64,000 nt of DNA, from NCBI GenBank assembly GCA_049999765.1, contig JBNGIQ010009372.1:178553-242552 (forward strand). Direction: 5' to 3'. The stretch comes from Phaeoceros laevis. Its lineage: Eukaryota; Anthocerotophyta; Anthocerotopsida; Notothyladales. The notes beneath the pieces were generated by a model. The model saw only the letters and a program-made list of their open reading frames with translations, was not told where the DNA came from and made no database searches. Shown here piece by piece: positions 60,101-64,000 of the stretch. Both the position numbers and the translations under genes were made by a program. Every line of letters starts with the position of its first letter. The stretch's first letter is position 1.

Positions 60101-63100
60101 ATAGCAAGAACTTTCCCTCTAGGACTGACCAGTGCCAGAGTGGGCCACGAACTAACTCCAAGCTGCCGCCATAGTGTCATGTCACCATCATTAACTACCT
60201 GAATATTATGTCCAGATGACATACGCAACATAAGGAACACGCTACACATGCAGACGTTAAAAAATTTTGGTTGTACTTCTTAAACAGATAATCAGATCAT
60301 TGCACCATGGCAATGACAAACGGACTAGAAGATGCATACTCACGGGATGTGTCACATCATATCTTATGACTGCATTGCGTATAGCATCAAGGTCCTTCTC
60401 GTTATCAAACTTGGCTGAGTGCACCCCAACAACCGTGAACTGAGAGAGCCACACGACAGCACGTCATATATGTTGCTTGAACGCCAGGAGCAATATCTGT
60501 CTATCTGGCGGAAAACAATGCAGAATGGCATCCAACTCATACCGGCTTACTCTTGTATTTGCTCTCCAAATACGCCAGATCAGGTAGAATGTGCATACAG
60601 TTTATGCAGCAATACGTCCAGAAATCTAGCAAAACCAACTTGCCTCGCAAATCCTTCCCAGCCACAACAATTGCCATGTTGGTGACGTACTCCTGATTTA
60701 ACTGGCAAAATTACGTGTAGAATATCTACCTGCTTTAACCGTAGTGGAGCAGAGTTAAGCCACTCCAACCTAGGCTGGAACTCAGGGACTATCTGGCCAC
60801 CTCCCCTGACATGGATAGAGGCAAATATAATCTGAGATGATTGGAGTAGAACGGAGGAAGCACATTGGAAGAAGTCACAAAAACAAAGAAAGAACAAACT
60901 ATTGTCCTTGGCATAATTTTGAACAGATTTCTGTTCACGGCATGAATTCTTGACTGTCTATACTCACTTGCTTTCCAGTCCTGCTATGTATGACTTGAAC
61001 TTCTCCAACCGTGCCGATCCACGCAGCTCTAACAACATTGCAGGAGGATGAATATCAATCACAAGGCATAAACCGTCCAAGCATATCAAGAGTTAACCAG
61101 TGTGCTACCAACCGTTCGCCTCAGGCCGAGTAGTGCCGAACAAAGTGTTGAGCAGGGCCTTGGGTGATGCATAGGACATCGCCTACATCAACATGGAAAA
61201 TGTCCAATCTCAGAACGTAATATCCGGGACAGCATGGACAGACACTAATGTGTTATCTACCTTTTCTGTCAGCCAAAATAGGCATGCACAAATTAACTAT
61301 ACAAACCTTCCAGTGGGTTGCAGCAAAGTAGGTTGTACCAAGTGCAACTGACAAGCTGCCATACTTTACTATGTTACGCCTAGTCATGGAAAACCTGCCC
61401 AGTAGATTCACAGGATAAGATAAGCAACCGAATAATTTCAACACAGAATGCCTTGAGCCCTGTGTGCAAACAGGATTCTACCCACCTATCAGGATTTGCC
61501 CATTCCGTACTTGTGACATCCTGCAGAGATAATGTAGCAGGAACAGGCTCAGTTGTTGCCTCGCTTATTGCATTAAAAGCTGGCACATCTGTTGGTATCG
61601 TTGAATCTTCATCTGCGAACGACATCCGTAATGGTTAAGGATGCCTAACAGGGTGCAGCAGCTGGAGAAATTCACATGGTAACTCCATGACCCAGAACAC
61701 CTGAGAGGTTCAGTATATCAAGCAGAGCGATTTTCGAAATGTCCTCCTTCACCAGAGACGGCCCTGCTTGCAAAAGCTTTTCCTCACTCAAAGTAGTTGT
61801 GACTGCTATACATCTAACATACGCAAGCAAAAGTTTCAATCCCGAAGCCATCATAAGAATTCGAAAAGTGGTCAACAATTTCCCAATTTGCAAGACTGAG
61901 CCACACGATGTCCAACCTCATTCCTGCAGCACGAGCAGCTTGCACCCCAGCTAGGGCATCCTCAATCACCACGCACTGAAAGCCAGACGCCAGGAATGAG
62001 GTGAATCCCAAAACTCCTGGCCAGATCTAGCCAATTCAGCAAGTCAAAAATTTAGCTCCAGCAGGAATACCATCTTACCTGTTCAGGGAGAAGTCCCAAC
62101 TTTTCAGCTGCAGCGAGGAAGATGTCTGGTGCAGGTTTAAGATTCTTAAATAGGTCGGCTGACACAATGGCATCGAAGCTGCAAAGGAAACGTATAATCA
62201 GCCGCTGTACTAACAGAAATAGGCCCTGGAATTGCAACCAGAGCTTCGAAATCTGGACATGCTTCTACATTATAAGTGCAGCACGTTTCAGTAGACTTAA
62301 TCCTAGCTCGAAGCAGAGAATAGAACAGCATACTTTGACTGAGGCAAACCTGCTGCTGCCAGATTGGCGTCCACCTTGATCCTGTCAGCGCTTGATGCGA
62401 CAGCAACCTTCAAACCCTCATTCCTGCACTGAAGCCCACTGCCGAAACTTGTGAGCAGCTGACTCATACATCTCAGCTTCAAGGTTACACTGACCGAGTT
62501 TAGTAACCAACAACTGAAAGCGAAAAGTGCACGCCTTAAGCTACCTGCTGTATGAGGTCAAGTGCACCTGGATATCCTATTCCGGAGTCAGGCGTTGCAT
62601 ACTGCGCAGCGGAGTAGAGAACAAGAAAGTCAGCACTGCACGCTCCGTCTCCAAAGAATACGACTGCTGTTAGGAGCTCGAGCTCCTAACGTGACACCTC
62701 GTAAATGGACCAAGCGCCATTCAGCTTGCCTTGGAAATGTAGATCTCAAAGAACCGCCTCTTAAAAATCACAGGATCAAAGTCAAGACCATACTTGTGCG
62801 CAACTCCTCCAAGGAAATTCGCTTCACCTGCAGTAAAGCAAGCAAAATGCATGGTCATTGCCTTCAATAATGTGTGACTCCTACAAGAGGAATCCACATT
62901 CAGATTGGGTTTAGCCACCCCATGCTCAAGATGCTAGGATAATCAGGATCACCGAGGACTGACCAGTCCCCATGAACGGAATGAAGTCATCCGCCCTCAC
63001 AGCCACGCCGAGCTCTGCAAAAACCTCAACGGCGGCCTCGCGCGACCTGTCTTCACTGTCACACAGCACCCCGTCCATATCGAACAGGACTCCTCTAACC

Positions 63101-63573
63101 ACAACACTTTCTGCATCTTGATCCCTCTCAGGCTCCACGATTGCCTGGGTAGTGGAGCTGGCACTAGCACTGCAATGAGCCAGGCCGTGCCAGCAACTCC
63201 TCGTGCATTCCACGTGGTTTCCGTTCCTCAGGAGTAGTCCAGCAGGAGGGCAGGCCAACAGCCGATTGTGAAATCTCACGCAGGTCCGATTCCTCTTAAC
63301 CTGAATTCCAGCTTGTAATCCACCTCGCCACCAAATGCTTCCCGGCTGCGAGGTTACATTCCTCAGCTGCTCCAGCTGCAGCGCAGCATTGGCTGCCGTC
63401 ATGCCGCCTGTACCATAAAATTGTCCCAAGTTCAGACTTGCTTCTCCACAGTCTGATACGCCCCACAGTGAAGTACCACGTGGCCGCTCCAATCCCGCAG
63501 TCGACAGTAGAGACTGGAGAGATATAGTAGTAGAGTCTACTAAACACACCGGGTGACGAGCGCTCCGTTTCAA
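57146..63573 (-). CDS. SOQ1: SUPPRESSOR OF QUENCHING 1 (HAD, thioredoxin-like, NHL protein)
   Basis: Twenty-eight exons, first 63573-62964, then 62827-62730, 62601-62545, 62428-62334, 62178-62079, 61975-61917, 61813-61701, 61612-61486, 61394-61307, 61182-61113, 61028-60968, 60805-60730, 60701-60543, 60439-60344, 60198-60076, 59996-59799, 59676-59575, 59484-59420, 59285-59192, 59072-58915, 58815-58766, 58675-58554, 58459-58352, 58268-58176, 58064-58028, 57916-57660, 57554-57399, 57298-57146. Total 1174 residues, or 1117 from Met 63402. Order: transit peptide; stromal HAD domain ([42 protein letters not shown]); one membrane span ([15 protein letters not shown]); lumenal thioredoxin-like domain with [10 protein letters not shown]; six-bladed NHL repeats; C-terminal domain with YYCQEEEVC. 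In Arabidopsis SOQ1 suppresses the slow photoprotective quenching qH. Intron 2 uses a GC donor (AAG/GCAAGC). Confidence 0.95.
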
Positions 63574-63759
63574 GGTCCGGGGGCAGATTGATAGATTAAT
63601 ATCGAGTCAATAACACGTGCGACCCAGGCGAGACCCGGCAGGACGAAGGGTTGGGGGCGGGTTGACAACTAGTGACCCCTTCGATTATGTGGACACCCTT
63701 GAGTCTGACCAACGTGTGGACCATTTGGAGTCTTGGACCCATGGCATGAAGCACATAAA
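63574..63759. other. SOQ1 proximal promoter/leader
   Basis: Sequence directly upstream of the SOQ1 start. CACGTG occurs near 63613-63618 (a G-box core), about 45 bp upstream of Met 63573, a plausible light- or bZIP/bHLH-responsive site if it lies in the promoter rather than the leader. Confidence 0.4.
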
Positions 63760-63900
63760 TAATATAGAGTAGAAGGGCCATAGTGCCCGGGAGCGCCGCT
63801 TCCTACCTTGGAAGCGGCGATTCTTTCATATACTTCGAGCACGAAAGTTTCGTTGCGAAACTTTCCCCTAAAATAAGGGCCCAAAAAAAAAAAAAACACT
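63760..63900. repeat. Dispersed repeat copy B (partner at 9370-9490)
   Basis: Shares ordered blocks with the copy upstream of the helicase gene: CCATAGTGCCC, CGCTTCC, GATTCTTTCATA, TAAAATAAGGG and a following A run (14 A here). This copy also contains an internal GCCGCTTCC/GGAAGCGGC inverted repeat (63795-63819) and a GAAAGTTTCG/CGAAACTTTC inverted repeat (63843-63865). Confidence 0.6.
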
Positions 63901-63904
63901 TATA

Positions 63905-64000
63905 CTGTCGAAAAAAACGGTTGAGGCATGCGTACGGTTGAGGCATGCCGCATGTGGGCACGAGAGGAAGGAAGGAATGAATTTGAAGTGATTAACGGGG
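63905..64000. repeat. Short tandem duplication at the right edge
   Basis: ACGGTTGAGGCATGC occurs twice in succession at about 63917-63947. Nothing else is recognisable to the window end. Confidence 0.5.

Overview
The window is nuclear DNA of a land plant. Genes have many short introns (mostly about 60-250 bp, GT-AG, two of them GC-AG), plastid and mitochondrial targeting leaders are common, and plant-only proteins are present (sucrose-phosphate synthase, SOQ1, a plant DYW-type PPR protein). The PPR protein at the left edge ends in Gly-Arg-Pro instead of Asp-Tyr-Trp, a variant associated with hornworts, lycophytes and ferns. With the compact introns and high gene density this makes a hornwort my best guess, with a lycophyte such as Isoetes or a fern as alternatives. 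This is inference. A 100-N block at 12607-12706 shows the sequence is a scaffolded assembly.

Layout, left to right: 3' end of a GRP-type DYW PPR gene (+, 2-1309); peroxisomal NAD carrier PXN (+, 11 exons, 1882-4550), convergent with a UPF1/IGHMBP2-like helicase (-, 16 exons, 4821-9232); a repeat-rich block at 9.3-16.1 kb with decayed repeats, three 132-bp LTRs, a Ty3/gypsy integrase fragment with a PHD finger, a foldback element that contains the assembly gap, and a second foldback cluster; sucrose-phosphate synthase (+, 13 exons, 16678-21477); an R2R3-MYB of the MYB61/50/55/86 type (-, 3 exons, 23311-26282); about 11 kb without recognisable genes but rich in short tandem repeats (26.3-37.2 kb); EME1 nuclease subunit (-, 9 exons, 37263-39594); a plastid LEA-like protein (-, 3 exons, 40439-41404) divergent from a NADP-malic enzyme (+, 19 exons, 42203-46364); a PR-1/CAP secreted protein (+, 46948-47656); two direct copies (about 0.8 kb each) of an unknown secreted Cys-rich protein (-); a one-exon membrane protein of unknown function (+, 50865-52511); ATP11 F1-ATPase assembly factor (+, 52970-54036); an ANKRD39-like ankyrin protein (-, 54127-54904), 139 bp from a divergent Maf-type nucleotide pyrophosphatase (+, 10 exons, 55044-56727); and SOQ1 (-, 28 exons, 57146-63573).

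The genes do not form one pathway. Several act in chloroplast and carbon or redox metabolism (SPS, NADP-ME, SOQ1, the LEA-like protein, the peroxisomal NAD carrier). Others serve genome maintenance (EME1), organelle assembly (ATP11) or organelle RNA editing (PPR). Exon borders were set by hand from splice signals, reading-frame continuity and remembered family sequences. Most gene models close exactly in frame from start to stop; the main uncertainties are some start codons and two exon joins in the helicase. I see no obviously new multi-gene system. The best leads are the GRP-ending PPR protein, the duplicated secreted Cys-rich ORFs, the PHD-finger integrase, and a shared repeat module just upstream of two genes.
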